Below, piece by piece: positions 11,198 through 23,764 of a stretch of 64,000 nt of DNA. Under the pieces are notes generated by a model. It saw nothing but the letters and a program-made list of their open reading frames with translations. It did not search any database and had not been told where the DNA came from. The DNA lies in assembly GCA_021613375.1 (NCBI GenBank), contig CM038706.1:21890866-21954865 (forward strand), read 5' to 3'. This stretch comes from Megaleporinus macrocephalus (Eukaryota > Chordata > Actinopteri > Characiformes > Anostomidae). Position numbers and translations under genes: made by a program. The stretch's first letter is position 1; every line of letters starts with the position of its first letter.

Positions 11198-14100
11198 ACA
11201 CCACTTGTTTGCCCTTTTTCTGTGCTGCCCAGCTAAGGCCTTATCTACCTAGTTATCTCTATCAGCCCTTGTCTGACTGACACACCAACTAATACAACTA
11301 AGACACAAAGACATAGCAAGGAACACCCTATAAAACCCATAGCCTTTATCAAAGGTATCCCCAAGAGACAGTTTGGTTTTTACCAGTGGTTGCTTACATT
11401 AGTTAGGTTGGCTAGCTAGCAAATGTTAGAGTCTACTGGTACAAAACTTTGTCTTTCTTCATCCATTTATGAATTCATCATCAACCTTAGCCATTTCACT
11501 TTCCCTGTCACATCACAATCAAAGTGCTAAAATGGTAATTGAGTTTTTTTTTTTACTATATTGCAACACTGAAATACATTCTCTATCAATCTGAAAAACC
11601 ATTTCAGCAAAAAACATTTAGGCTTGCAACCATTGTCTTTTTAGGAGTGTACCTTTGTATGGTGAAAACAGCAGCCATTCTGTAGATATGTACTTGCCAT
11701 CTGCGAGTATTCGTTTGAATAGCATTTAGGAGACGTTTTCTTATCTGGTGGTTACGTTTATGATTGTATTTCCATCTATTGTAAAACTATTCTAGTTCAT
11801 TTTAGCTCAGTATGCCCACATCCTTTCATCAACTAGTCCAGCATGCTGAGTCTGAGCTGTAAGAAGGGGGAGTCGCTGCCAGTATCTCTCGCACTCTTCT
11901 GTCAGTACCACAGCAGCAGTTGGGTTTATGGAGGCCATGGGAGCTGTTGGTCGTATTTCAGGTGGGTTTGCATCTGCCTCATTTTCTTTAATTGAATCAG
12001 GGGTGGCACTTGATTTCTCATGATGGTTTGCATCAAACCTTGTATCTTAGCATTTAGCCAGTGTGCATTTATACAATAAACCCTCTGTCTGAAATGTCTT
12101 TAAGCTTTGCCTGCTCATAGGCATAGAGTGCTCTAATCGGTCTGTTCGCTGACTCTGTTCTTATTGCCAAAGAGGTATCTTGCTGCAAGTTCTGCACCCA
12201 CATTGCTGAGACTAATCTTACAATGCAGTGGGTTCATCTGTATCATTTTGAGTCCGCTCCTGAAAGTCATGTATGAAAAAGTTGGTAGACTAGACTGGAG
12301 CAGGACGTTTCAGAGTGGTACATGGTGATTCTACTTTTTTAGCTCTTTGTGTGCTGTGTGAGGGTGCCTTCTGGTAGGTAATAAGGGTTGTGTTACAAGA
12401 TGACATCACCTTGTAGCAGAGACAAAGGCTGGAATTCCAACAAGGAATGTTTCTGTCTCAGGTAGCTTAGAAAACAGTTTCTAGGGGTGGAATTTTGTCC
12501 TGTACTTTGGAAATGGTTTATGTGCATAAAAAACTACTTAACAAACTAAATTAATAAAAAAAGTGAAAAAACCCCAATATGTCCACTTTGCAACACACTT
12601 ATGTGCAGGAACAAATGTTGCTAAAATCAACCAAGAATTAAAACTAATCTAGAAATCTTTACATACTAATCAATCGTAAGAGAGATAAAGAGAGAGAGAG
12701 AGAGAGAGATAAATCACTGCTTCAAATACAAATAAGCGATTTACTAAAGATAACATTAGAAGCTCTATTCCAAAGTATATGATGTGCAGTTTTTGTATCT
12801 GCAATTATTTAGTAAAAGTCCAGGATTTATGTTAATATGAACAAATGTTGCAATACCTAGGGGATGTTTAAGGAAGCAAATAAAACTAGGCTTCACATTT
12901 GAAATAAGATTATGCTTTTTATTAATTTCAATATGAACCTATACAAAGAAACACTGCCACCGTTTCTGCTAGCCTATCTCCTCCAGAAACAGCGAGGTGC
13001 TGTGCTTCCTGCCTGCAAAGTGCCAAATTGAAACTCTGGGGTGCCTTCAAGTATCATCGATTTTATGTGCACAGACGTGTTGCTCACCATTTCCCCTTAA
13101 GAAACCTGTGTTGATATGATGTGTAAATTGCAAAAGCAAGCTGTATTTTATTGCTTGAATGTCTGCAGTATGCATAGGATGCAAGTGTGTATGCACACTG
13201 GACACAAGAGATTGATTTTATTTATTTAATGCTGGTGGTTTTGTTTTTTGCTGATAACATTGCTAATTTATGTTTCCTTATTTTATTAGTATTAAAGAAA
13301 ACAAACACCACAGTGCAGGATGCAAAAGGCACACAAGACTGGGGGCAGCATTGACACATGAACCTACTGTAGGACTTGGAAAGTCATTAGCACCTTTTTC
13401 CAGTGGCATTTTCACACCCAGTCTTGGACAGGGACTTCTGCCTGCCACCAAAACAATAAAAAAATAATGCCACAAGTCATACATTCGACTGACCACACTA
13501 CAAACACAGAGAATCGTTGTATTAACAATGCTAATTGGCTGATGGAATGGTGATGATGGAAACATGAGTTGTTCCACACTCATGTAAAACATGTAAAAGC
13601 TAAGAGACAAGAACAAATAAAGTGCTTTTTCAATGTTTTGTTTGCCCCCTCAAATAGAAGAATCGCTGGAATATTAAATAATATAGTAAAAAAAAAAACA
13701 GAAAAACTATATATTGGCACCACGATATAGACAATTTGGAGGCTAAGGCTAAATCAACACCCTAAATACTGCCCATCTGCCTCAGCTGCCATTAAAAGCA
13801 GCATATACATATTTAAATATCTTTCCTAGTTTCTCCAGAGGAAGAATGCTAGCGGGTTTTCTCAAAGTTACACCGGCACAAAACAGCCCAATGTACAAGA
13901 GCTTTCAACTGAACAAGTCTTCTGTTTACACTGCCAGTGGCTTCATAGGCACAGGCACTGCAAACAATTTAAAAAGTTTTTCAGTTAGCTAGGCCCTCAG
14001 CTCCAACATGAATGCAATGTTTGAAGCTAGGCTGAAGGCCTGCACCAGAATGATGCGGTGTGTTGGCAAAATAATGTTTCTGTTGTAAAGGCCATTTGAG

Positions 14101-14490
14101 TTTACCTCCCCTCAGTAGACCAAGTGCTCTTTTCCAAGGCTTACAACTGTGACACTTTATTAATAATATAACAAAGCCATTTCCATGAACTTTTGCTGTT
14201 CATTAAGCTGATAAATGATGCTTTATAGGGGTGTAAATATTGTTGGTTGTATTTGATTACGATTCTACAGAAAAATATATATTGTGAAAACTTAAATACT
14301 ATATTTCAGCCATGAATGTGATTTTAGGATCTGGCAAAGAAAATAAGAACTCCATGCCATCGACCCCTGGAGTGCTAGTTTGTATGTGTGTGTGTGTGTC
14401 TCTGGTCTAATGGATAAGGTTTGTTGGGCTTCGCAGCAGTGATCTAGGTGGGGTCCCATCTTGTAACCGAGGGAAATGAGAGTGAGCACT
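11198..14490. other. Mostly unique sequence, one (GA)n tract
   Basis: A (GA)n microsatellite lies at 12679-12710 and a (TG)n run at 14385-14399. Overlapping frames at 13270-13467 and 13278-13616 on opposite strands look like chance. No transposon or gene was recognised. Confidence 0.5.
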
Positions 14491-14499
14491 CAGCCAGCC

Positions 14500-14650
14500 A
14501 AGCGTTCATCGCCATGGCAGCTACTCTGTTCTCCAGCCAATCAGGGCTAATTAGCTGGCGTGTTCTGTCTGCAGTGGGCGCAGGAACATGGCACTGAGCG
14601 GAGGACTGAAGCCCAGAGCTCACGGCCGGTCACAGAGAGTACACACTGGG
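14500..14650. promoter_or_regulatory. Candidate conserved noncoding element
   Basis: This block is GC-balanced and non-repetitive within AT-rich DNA. It holds a CCAAT box (ccaatcag, 14537-14544) next to a homeodomain-type palindrome (ctaattag, 14547-14554). The motif density and lack of repeats suggest constraint, but I have no alignment, so this is inference. Confidence 0.3.
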
Positions 14651-17560
14651 GGAAGTACATTACACATAAGTATAAGACAGAAAAAAAAAGAGATGAGGAC
14701 ATGAGCTTTCTTCTTCCGAAGCCATTAGCTCTGGCACCATGTTCTTTAGCCACTGAGGCACTGACTAGGTTTCTTTTTTTTGGAGGAGGCGGAGGAGGAA
14801 GAGGAGAGGGACCGGATAGGTTGAAGAAGTTGAATGGAATGACTTCAGAGGTCAGGAATGTTTTGGCCTAATGGGAGGAGATGAGTTTAAATGCAAGCTT
14901 AAATGGGCTTAAGGGCTAGTGCTAAACCTTTACCACCTGTTGGCTTTGTGATCATGCTGATTACTATAAGTGCATCTGCCAGAGGCACACATCTGCTTTT
15001 GGACTTACAGAAATTCATCCAGAAAAACAGCAAACTGCAAGATTACTGGTATAATTAGAGAAAGATGGGAACTACAGTTAGTGATTCAAAGTTAGGCTGC
15101 ACTGGGTTAGCATATTAACTTGGCTTACTTGCTCTTGACTTGAACTTTAAAGTGGGTAAAAGTGGTTTCTGAACATCTTTGTCATTTAATCAGACAAAAG
15201 CTCAAATGATTTCAGCTCATTTATTTATGGTCGTTAGCCTGAAGTAGAAATTAAAGAATTACATTTATTATCAGTCCAGTACATTTTTCCTTGTACTGAT
15301 AATTTGTTAGAATAGAATTAATTGGTAAAAATGCTACAGTTCAGTCCTGATGTGCTCACAGGGTCATGTTTGGTTGAGACGGAAGAGAGATGGTGTTACC
15401 AGCCCATATAATGAGCCCATTGTGTCACCCATTGTGTCATCTTCATTTGGTTTTCAAATGAATAAAAAAACTGCATTGTAATTATAATTATAGCTTTTAT
15501 TATGAATACATCAGCTGGATAATGTAACTATGTAGGGTTGTCACTAAGGTAAGTCTACCTGTTATCTACCCATCATCAATCAACCAACCAACCAACCAAA
15601 AACAGACTTCACCAAACAGTAACTATGCAAAGCTTTTTTGGAGAACTTGAATAACCTACAATATAATCATCTAAAATGCATATTATTACTGTTGGATAAT
15701 AAAGCCTTATTTCTTACAAAGTTTCTCTAGCAGAGCATACTGTGATCAAAGCTTTTAACTTTATGTAATATCATGTTTTTGGTTTAATCTTGTTTGCAAA
15801 GATTTAAAAAATGTAGCTGCTCAGAAATATTTTTAAATTGTTATTGATGAACCAAAAACCTAATGAATTGCTAAAGAAGTTTCACAATAAATTCTATTTT
15901 GGGTAATTTCCTTTCTTTAACTTTAACTTCCACAAATAAATTATCCCTGCAGTAATAGTCCTCTAGCACTAAATTTGAAATTAAAGAAGAAGTTGAACAT
16001 TTCAGCACTCTTTCCACTTCTACAGTTAATGTAGATGAAACCCTGTCCTCATTCACAGTTTCAGACTGCAACACAGTCATATCTTATAGGAAAACCCAGT
16101 GCTAATATGTTTCTTTCATTCTGGAGCCACTTTATTTACCAGTTTTCTTATTAGAGCAGGCCCTCGTTTCAAGGGAGTGCAGAAAATGTGTCATTCTGTC
16201 CAGTTGTGAACTCTTGTACTGTGTGTAATACGCTTTTCCGTTCCTGTGGCTGTGTTTTTATTGGACTTCTCATGAATATTTCTCAAAAGGAATGGCTGAG
16301 TGGTAAACACTTAAATTTTAATACAGATTTGAATTCTGCATGTGCGCTTGCGTAGTGAGACACATACCCACATGCACACTTTACTGTGTAATATTTAGTG
16401 GAATAGTGAATCTAGCTGCAACTTCTACTAAAGGAACACATTTTGTTTGGTTCTGGCATGAACACACACACACACACAGTGTCTTTGGTTCACTGGGTCC
16501 ATTATTTCCAGCACTATGGTCGGACTGTGGGTACTGCTGATATTCCAGCACATTCCCATGGCAACCAATGACTCGCATCCCATAAATCAACCTGCTGGAG
16601 CAAAAACTGAATTTAACATTTTTTTTCTGTTGGGCTGTGTGGTGTGAGTGCGTTTGTAGTCTTGTAGAATTGCGATCCTCAGAGGTAAAAGCTTTTATGT
16701 GCACGTAACATCTAGAAACAAGACAAAAAGACAAGAAACAAAACTCTGACTACACTTGTATTCAGTCTTGGCTCATTTTTCCTGACAGATTCTGTATCCT
16801 GTACTGGGTTCTCCATGGCAGCAGATGATGATGACATAAGAGCTGGGTTTCAGCTGAAAATCCAGTGAGGTTTTTGCACATTTTAAACAATATGGTAAAT
16901 ACAGTAAGGCAATGGCATCACCACAGGCATTTGGTTGACCCAAATGAATGTGTCTATATGAAGCAAGCATTAATAGCCTAAATGCACTTGTCTGGATAGA
17001 CCACATGATAATCAAATTAGGAAAGCAGTTAACTGAATGTAGTTCGTATGACAGTTTAATACAGCTAATAAACAGACAAAGGAACTCAACTAAATATAGA
17101 GTGCTACACTATAAGGAACCCTGAAGGGCAGTTCATAAGGGTTTCCTCTTCTTGCTTTAAGAAACCAGAACAGTTAACCTCTTGACACTATTGAGAAAAA
17201 GCATATTTAAGAAGATCTAGATTAATTTACAACAGGACTTCTCACTTACACCAGCTCCCTGTTGATATATATTTATCATATTTAATACATTTATTCTACT
17301 GTCACTGAGGGTAACAGTTCTCCACATCCACGGTTTGATTCAGATCTTCATTTTTGAGACACAGTTTGATTCATGTCTTGTTCTTTTTATTTGGTTTGGT
17401 TTTATTATTTTTTTAAGGGTGAGGGGTGAAAAGAAATCAGGAAAATCTGTCTCCCTACTAAACAACAAAGTTGAAAGGAGAAAGTGTGGCATAAACAGAG
17501 GATGTGAACAGTGACATGGACTTTCTATGTAGTTAAACATGTCCAAGTAGAATGTGTTTC
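14651..17560. other. Unique sequence with small simple repeats
   Basis: A GGA-rich stretch at about 14779-14812, a (CCAA)n run at about 15579-15598 and a (CA)n run at 16462-16478 are present. A sequence near 16130-16310 is GC-balanced and might be conserved, but nothing defines it. Frames here show no family features. Confidence 0.45.
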
Positions 17561-17569
17561 TTCTTACAG

Positions 17570-17645
17570 CATCATCTCTGAAATGTGACCGTAATCAGAC
17601 AGATAACTTGCCAGGCAGCCTCCAGAGCAGCCTCCACACAGTGAG
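17570..17645 (+). CDS. Weak candidate internal exon (76 bp)
   Basis: A pyrimidine-rich acceptor (gtttcttcttacag, AG at 17568-17569) is followed by 76 bp ending gtgag before a donor-like gttagt at 17646. One of three frames is open across it (SSLKCDRNQTDNLPGSLQSS...), starting after two bases and leaving two. If real it would place the window inside a gene on the plus strand. I do not recognise the peptide, and splice-like pairs of this quality occur by chance. Confidence 0.15.
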
Positions 17646-19394
17646 GTTAGTAACTCTCAATGAATACAAGATGAGAAGTGAATACATTTGAAGGTTTAGA
17701 AGTTTTTATGCACAAATTAATAAAAAAATGTACTCTAGATGTCATCAGGGCCAGAGTGGGACTTACTTTTAGACCAGGAGTCACATGATGCAGACCAGCC
17801 CACTCAACCTTTTGTCAAATTTCTAAACATGTTAATGATCCACAACAGCAAGTCCTCACCCGGCACAATCCTGTACTTCCAATATGATACTAAATAATTA
17901 CAATCAGAAAGCAGGATTCACATAAACACAACCAATCAGCATATTCACTATACACAGCATGTGCCCACTCACCACAGACTCTCGACCAGAGAAAACGCTA
18001 AAAGCTAAAATCAGAAAGCTGAGATGTACAAAGACAAGGACAAACAACACAGCAAACTTAAACCTAAACCATATCATCATGTGTAAAAGCATATCACCAT
18101 GTCTGACATGAATCATGTTTATAGCCCATGTCTTACCTGTAAGGATGCACTGAATTAACTGCAGCCCTTTGTGTTCACCATGTCAGCCTTTGTACTAGAA
18201 CAGCACTGTGTGCAACAAACTTACAGAAGGACAATGTCGTTTTTGTATATTTTCTTCTGGTTTTGTACATGTAGAAAATAGCATGCTTTAAGAACATGTG
18301 CTGAATTTAAATTAAATGCAAAGCATCACTTATGGACACCCCTGGTAATTTCACATTGTTTTAGACACTGACATTATATAAGAATGACTTAAAATTCACT
18401 GCTTAATTTGCTTTAAAATAGATTGTATTTAAATTGACGTAAAAACCCAAGCTCGCTATGGAACAACGCCACAGTAAAACAGAATTAGGACTGACTTAGA
18501 CTGCGAATTTTCCAGCGCTGGTTCATCAGATTTTTATGATATTTTTGAATATGAATGTGAAAGAGCTGTAATGTAGAAATAGACCACCAAATCACTTAGT
18601 CCTGAGACTTTTAGTCAAACCACAAAAGCAGCTCATCCAATGTAAACAGTATCGAGCTAAATAACAAGCAGTATTCATGACAATAGCCTAGCAACCAGCT
18701 AAACTCAAATATAGAGATACAGTTAGTGTTGTAAATATGATCAAACTCATATGACACTAGTTTGTGAAGTAACTGCACTTACCCGGTTTATCTCCATGTA
18801 CGCGGAGGCTCTTGAACACCGCTGGTTTCCTTACACACACATATTGTCAGAAAAGCACCAGTCTTAAGATCCAGTCATGGTGTAAGCCTACGTCCCATAG
18901 TTATGATAATCTTTAGGAGTGAGATGATCGCTACAGATGATGGAGTAAAAGAATGGTCCTTTCCAACGTGTCCATTTGAAATTGAAATTTGCTACACTTT
19001 CTGTATATTTGGGGGTCTTTGGGCATCAAGTTATTGCAGCCAAAAACAATACCACCTTTCTGTCATTTTGCATTACCAGAAGTACATCTTCTAGCGCTGT
19101 TGTGTAAATAAGAAAATGTTTTTTGGCTATTAATATTAACAAGTTAGGATGACTTCAGCTGTCAAAAAGTGAAGAAAGTCACACAGCATGGCTGCTACTT
19201 ACAGGTTACTGTTTGGGTTGTGATGTTAGTAAAGGTGCTCCTCTGGTCCCCCTCTTTGCTCTGCGAAACCTTAATACTGTCTAAGGTTTGAGAAACTGTC
19301 TGGAGTGAAATGTACAGAGCGAATAAACTTTGAATTAGAGAAGTTCAAGATCTTGTTAAAGATGTAGGCGTTGAAGTTGGCTTCCTGTTTGTGT
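17646..19394. other. Unique sequence with one minus-strand donor-like site
   Basis: On the minus strand, an open frame reading CVRKPAVFKSLRVHGDKPG ends at gtaagt (about 18778-18786). I recognise neither a protein nor a repeat. A fish repeat is a reasonable alternative. Confidence 0.3.
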
Positions 19395-19455
19395 CGTGAA
19401 TTTCCAATTTCAGCTTAAATGGTGTTGCGGCTACATTCTGGCACCTGAACAAGCT
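19395..19455 (+). repeat. Fragment of a dispersed repeat (aaatggtg..cagcggttac type)
   Basis: The string cagcttaaatggtgttgcggctacattctgg is split by me into cagcttaaatggtg and ttgcggctacattctgg. It resembles ttccaccttaaatggtgcagcagttac at 29530-29590 and related pieces at 48735-48925. The element limits are not defined. Confidence 0.4.
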
Positions 19456-20549
19456 GCAGGTGGAAGAGAACATTCAATTAAGAAGATGAAGAATAGGAAG
19501 CCAACTTCAGCCTGTACAAGCCGTAGCATTTAAGGCAGAATAAAGCTTAAGAGGCTGGAAAATAGGAAGACAACTTCATTTATTTAGGGAGTGTATAAAA
19601 AGTGCTGACATTGTTCTCACTCTGTTGTTATTGTTTCTGCTGGGCTGGTACTTGAGCTGGTATGTGTAAATTTTGTTTTACCACCCACTTTTGTAAATGT
19701 GGGATTTGTATTTGGAGACAACAGGGTTTAAGGTTCATGGTATGTCAGTTCTATGTACTGAACTCTCCTTATTAAACTGTGACAATGTAAGTACTGTTTT
19801 TTATTATATGGCACCTTTAATCTTGTTCAAATATTTTATTTATTTGTGGCAAAAACAAGTTGTTTCTTTTTACACAATTGTTTTTGTATTCTGCACAGGT
19901 CAGTAAATTGTGTGTGTGCAAGAGAAGGAGAGAGAAAGAGTGTGTGTTCAGAGGGAGATTGTGAGAGGCAGTTAGAAAAGATAGTATGTCACAAGTGAAA
20001 TGTTGCAAATAAACAATTGCTTTCACCGTCACACTCTCACCATAAATATCTTCATTGACGGCACTATCCATCACTTCAAATAGTTCACTGACGGAAAACT
20101 ATCTCCCTCTCTCTCTCTCACTCTCTGTCTCTCTCTCGCGCCCTCTCTCTCATTTAGTCTCTTTGTGTGTACACTGCAGAAAAGAAACAGTTCTCAAGGC
20201 ACCTGCACTGAAGAGGAAACTGAAGCTACAGTCACATGTACTGCACAGTGCTGTGAGGCACCAAGAGCCATTCATTTCCTATGTGAGCTGCACTCTCTGA
20301 TGTATACTGTACTGTGGAGGCAAAGTCAGAGATCACCCTTCATCCATTTAACTTCCAGTCAAAACAGCCATTAAGTAAACAGCCAGTAAGTATACGTTTT
20401 CCATATCTGAGGTTAGTTTTGAAAGGATTAGACACAATGGGCAAAGGAGATACAGGAGGAAGATGAATGTGAAAACAAGTAAAAACATAGTTTCCAAAAC
20501 CTGAGATCAAAGCCTTATTAAAACACTCAGAGAAAGCGCTGCTCAGCGG
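19456..20549. other. Unique sequence with a (CT)n tract
   Basis: A (CT)n-rich tract lies at 20104-20151. The rest shows no recognisable element. The part from about 20340 may belong to the following Tc1 relic, but I cannot trace it. Confidence 0.4.
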
Positions 20550-20830
20550 TTGTGGAGGGAAGACCACCAAACTGTTACTATTAGATAAGCAGTACCTAAA
20601 GCATTCATCTTTAAGCGTTCATCTTTCCTGCTTCAGATCTGAAAACAGTCCACCTTTCTACTGTGACGACAACTCAACACTACTAGTCTGAAAGGATGTG
20701 TAGCTGTCAAGACAAACAATAATAAAATGTGCAAATCAAAGTTGCTGGTGGTCTTAGAACAATAACCTGTCCTCCCCAGAGTCCAGACCTCAACATCACA
20801 AAATGTGTCGGGGGTCACACAGAATTAGGA
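20550..20830 (+). mobile_element. Decayed Tc1-like DNA transposon (copy B)
   Basis: It reads gtggagggaagaccacc (GGRKTT, matching the SGRPRKTT hinge) then the SL..-type block, ctactgtgacgacaactcaacact (TVRRQLNT) and ctgaaaggatgtgtagctg (LKGCVA). It then jumps to cccagagtccagacctcaacatc, the PQSPDLNI block that normally lies far downstream. The DDE core between is deleted. Frames are disrupted. It is the same family as 2.3 and 22.4 kb. Confidence 0.75.
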
Positions 20831-21872
20831 GAATCATAAAATGCAGCCAACATCAAAGGCAAACCATGGACACACTAAATACTGAAAAACAAAACCGATA
20901 TTATTGTAGTTTCAGTGTAGAGGAAAATACGGGAAACATAATGCTTCAAGCTAATGCTCTTTTATTGAACATAAAATCAGGGGTGATCCTCCAACCAGTA
21001 CTAAGCGGCATGGCCGGGAAGCTGATAGGTCACATTTTTGCCATATATTTTGTGCTTTGCATTGCTTTGCACAGCCACACCTACCACACCTGTATGGTCA
21101 AATGAGTGAGTAGTGGCTTGTTTTGACTGAGAATTCAGTAAATGAAGGGTGGTGTTGTCTTTTGCATAGTAGATATTCAGTGTGTTTCACTCTGGAGGGA
21201 GTCTAACTAGTCTCTGCCTGTACAAGTTTCTTTTTGGGCAACCATTTGTAGGCATTTCCGGAACCATCGTACATCATGACTTTCTCTGCACTGTACACAG
21301 GATATCTACTTATTTGCAGTCTCTCATTAGATTACAGCTTTTTTAAAGAAGGATCATTGTTAGGATAAATCCATATCAGCTATTTTTTTTGCATTGAACC
21401 TGTTGTGGGAATTTATTGGATTTGAACAACAGACGGCTTTAAAGATTAATATCTGACATTCTATACTCAATAATAAGACTATTAGTTTGTGAAGCATTAT
21501 AATTCACTCACTGTCCTCCACATGAAGTGTACTTTAGTATTCTCTTTGATGTCTACATGACAATAGCGTTCTGTGCAGTTTCATCAAACCAGTATATGTT
21601 TTAGTACAGAATTTACTGAACGCTGACTGACTACAACGGCAAACTATATTTTGGGAATTTATTTTTCATGTAATATTAATAGGGTGTAATTGTTCTATTT
21701 AGAGCATGAAACCACCAGAAACAACCCCAAATCCCCAAAGAAAAACCTGTGACTGTATGGAAAATGAATAACAAAACAATAAAAAAATGCAGTGGTCACA
21801 TTAAATTAATTCATTTATTAATTTAATTTAGTTTAAACTAAACATTTTATTTTATGTTATTATGGAATTATG

Positions 21873-21873
<1 letters not shown>
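20831..21873. other. Unique AT-rich sequence
   Basis: A 100-codon frame at 20803-21105 begins in the Tc1 remnant and shows no family features. No other element was recognised. Confidence 0.4.

Positions 21874-21917
<44 letters not shown>
21874..21917. repeat. (AT)n microsatellite, about 21 units
   Basis: An uninterrupted AT dinucleotide run, likely to be length-polymorphic and able to form cruciforms. It is followed by an 18-bp near-duplicate (acaacgtaattccgtgtcag, then acaacgtaattcagtgtcac). Confidence 0.95.
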
Positions 21918-21919
<2 letters not shown>

Positions 21920-22062
21920 ACGTAATTCCGTGTCAGTACAACGTAATTCAGTGTCACAAGGGGACATTAACCAGTCTGTAAAGGTCCTACAGATCAAAAC
22001 ACTGGAACCACAAGGTTTAATAGAGTCCAGAGGAGATCAAGGACATACCGAAGCTCTTCAAC

Positions 22063-22323
22063 ATGCCAAAGAAAACAGCTTCTGCTGATCCACTAGCATT
22101 AAAGCTCAAGAGGCATTGGTTCCTTCTTGCTTTAGGTATGACGCAGATGGATGTTTCTTCCAGGAAAAAGACAGGCAGGATTGACACATTCAGCTTACGA
22201 AGCTCAAACAACATCGTCTTAGGAAGAATTCTTAGAAATCTGAATATACAATCTATACTAGAGTGCATAGCTGAGGGGAAAGTCATGGAAAGTAGACAAA
22301 ATAACAAGAGTTTTCAATACTAG
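22063..22323 (+). CDS. Unrecognised 86-codon open frame beside a Tc1 relic
   Basis: The frame starts MPKKTASADPLALKLKRHW and runs uninterrupted for 86 codons, rich in charged residues (SSRKKTGRIDTFSLRSSNN). It lies directly upstream of a Tc1 helix-turn-helix remnant but does not match the Tc1 N-terminus as I know it. It could be a fragment of another transposon-encoded protein, a processed pseudogene piece or a chance frame. No splice sites or promoter were seen. I assign no function. Confidence 0.15.
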   Translation: MPKKTASADPLALKLKRHWFLLALGMTQMDVSSRKKTGRIDTFSLRSSNNIVLGRILRNLNIQSILECIAEGKVMESRQNNKSFQY

Positions 22324-23010
22324 TCTTTCAAATGATTAAAAGATATGTAGAAAATGGGACACCTAAAAACTGTGCAAGATGTGGTAAAGGAAAAATCAAA
22401 GTCAAAGAAAAATAAGTAAAAAAAAACAGAGTTCAAGAGGTTATCAACATGAGTTAAACAGAACTTTAAGCTTTCATCTTTAAGAGAGAGAAGAAAATCA
22501 GTCTTCACTCTCGCTTCAGATGTGAAAACAACCACAGGTGTTTCTGTCCATCATTCTTCTACTGTGAGAAGACAACTCAGCTCTAAAAGGATGTGTAGCT
22601 GCCAAGAACCCCATACTGAAAAAGGAAATGCAGCAAAAAAAGATAAAGAAGAACAATGGACTGGCCACCACAGAGGCTAGATGTCAACATCACTCACTGT
22701 GTTTGAGACCACATAGAACATAAAATGGAAGCAGAAAATGCAACTAACTTCTAAGACTGAACTTTGGAGGTATATTAAAATATTCCTGTAGATTCCTTTG
22801 AAAAACCAAAAGCAAGCATAGAATAGAAAACTGTAATAAAGGCAAAGTGTGGACACAATCAACACTGACAAATAATGTTTAGCTGTTGAGGCTGCTGTGT
22901 AATTTTCTGTTTTTTTCACTGACTTTGAAAAATGAACAGCTTGTACTTAACATCTGCTTTGACTGGAATTAATGAAATATGGTGCTCTCTAACTTTTGCA
23001 CAGTACTTGA
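22324..23010 (+). mobile_element. Decayed Tc1-like DNA transposon (copy C, most complete)
   Basis: Blocks occur in transposase order but in shifting frames: MIKRYVENGT (about 22332), the SSLRD-type block at about 22462-22490, and the ctactgtgagaagacaactcag block (VRRQL) at about 22560. These are followed by aaaggatgtgtagctgccaag (KGCVAAK) and gactggccaccacagagg (DWPPQ) at 22655. A remnant of the C-terminal VIKAKGGHT block lies near 22834-22856. The 3' end, acttttgcacagtacttg at about 22996-23012, is a Tc1 terminal inverted repeat of the type CAGTACTGTGCAAAAGT. The central catalytic part is deleted. The 5' inverted repeat was not found. Confidence 0.8.
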
Positions 23011-23255
23011 TGATTTTATATATTTCATAATATATATCAGATTGTGGGAAAAACTTTACAACTGCCTCAAGCTATCTCAAGCCTTAGCATGAACCGTCTG
23101 TAATGTAATTGTTGGTAATGTTTTGTTCGGAATGAATTCCTACAGATTTGCATTTGTCATATTTTGCTGGTCCATGAGAAATTACATCTGGCTAATTTAT
23201 TCGATGTTGTACGGAAGTGAGAAAGTAAAGGCTTATTGAGAAAGAGAGCGTCTAG

Positions 23256-23620
23256 TCTAGTCACTGCACCAGCACTGATGGATGTAGTGATGGATGTGTG
23301 CAATGAACAAGTGACCACAGAGAGAGAGTCAGAAAGGGTACTACAGCTTCTTCTTGGAAAAAGTAATGTGCTTCTGCTGTGGGTCTCTGAGGAGGCCAGT
23401 TACCAGCTGGAGAACTCTCTGTCCCTGCAGGAGCTCAACCCTGCCCTGCAGCATACTGAGGTCAGCAAGGCCTGAGGCATTGATGTACTGCCAGTGGAGT
23501 TTTATGGTGTTTTTTTTTACGTGACCTGCTGGATGTCTTCGATGACAGCTTGACCAGTGAGACTCTGCAGGCGACAATCATCACAATTCTGCCCAAGCCA
23601 TAATGGCAGATCCTTTGATT
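23256..23620 (+). pseudogene. L1/Tx1-like LINE fragment, start of RT domain
   Basis: One frame gives ENSLSLQELNPALQHTEVSKA, then a stop (23473-23475), then GIDVLPVEFYGV. After a frameshift come DLLDVFDDSL and IITILPK. This order matches the ELxxALxxMxxGKxPGxDGLPxEFY...ILLPK start of L1/Tx1 reverse transcriptases. The stop, frameshift and absence of later RT motifs show a dead fragment. Upstream sequence 23259-23344 is partly repeated at 24574-24640. Confidence 0.7.
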
Positions 23621-23764
23621 TTGCTGAGCTTCAGGAGGAAGTGGACTTTGTACCAGAGAATGCCTCAAATTGCAAGAGCTCAGTAGCAGGTGGAAGAGGA
23701 GGCATCAGCATCAGCCGCACTCCTAAAAACAAAGGTGATACAAAGGTTTTCCTTAAGCAATGTG

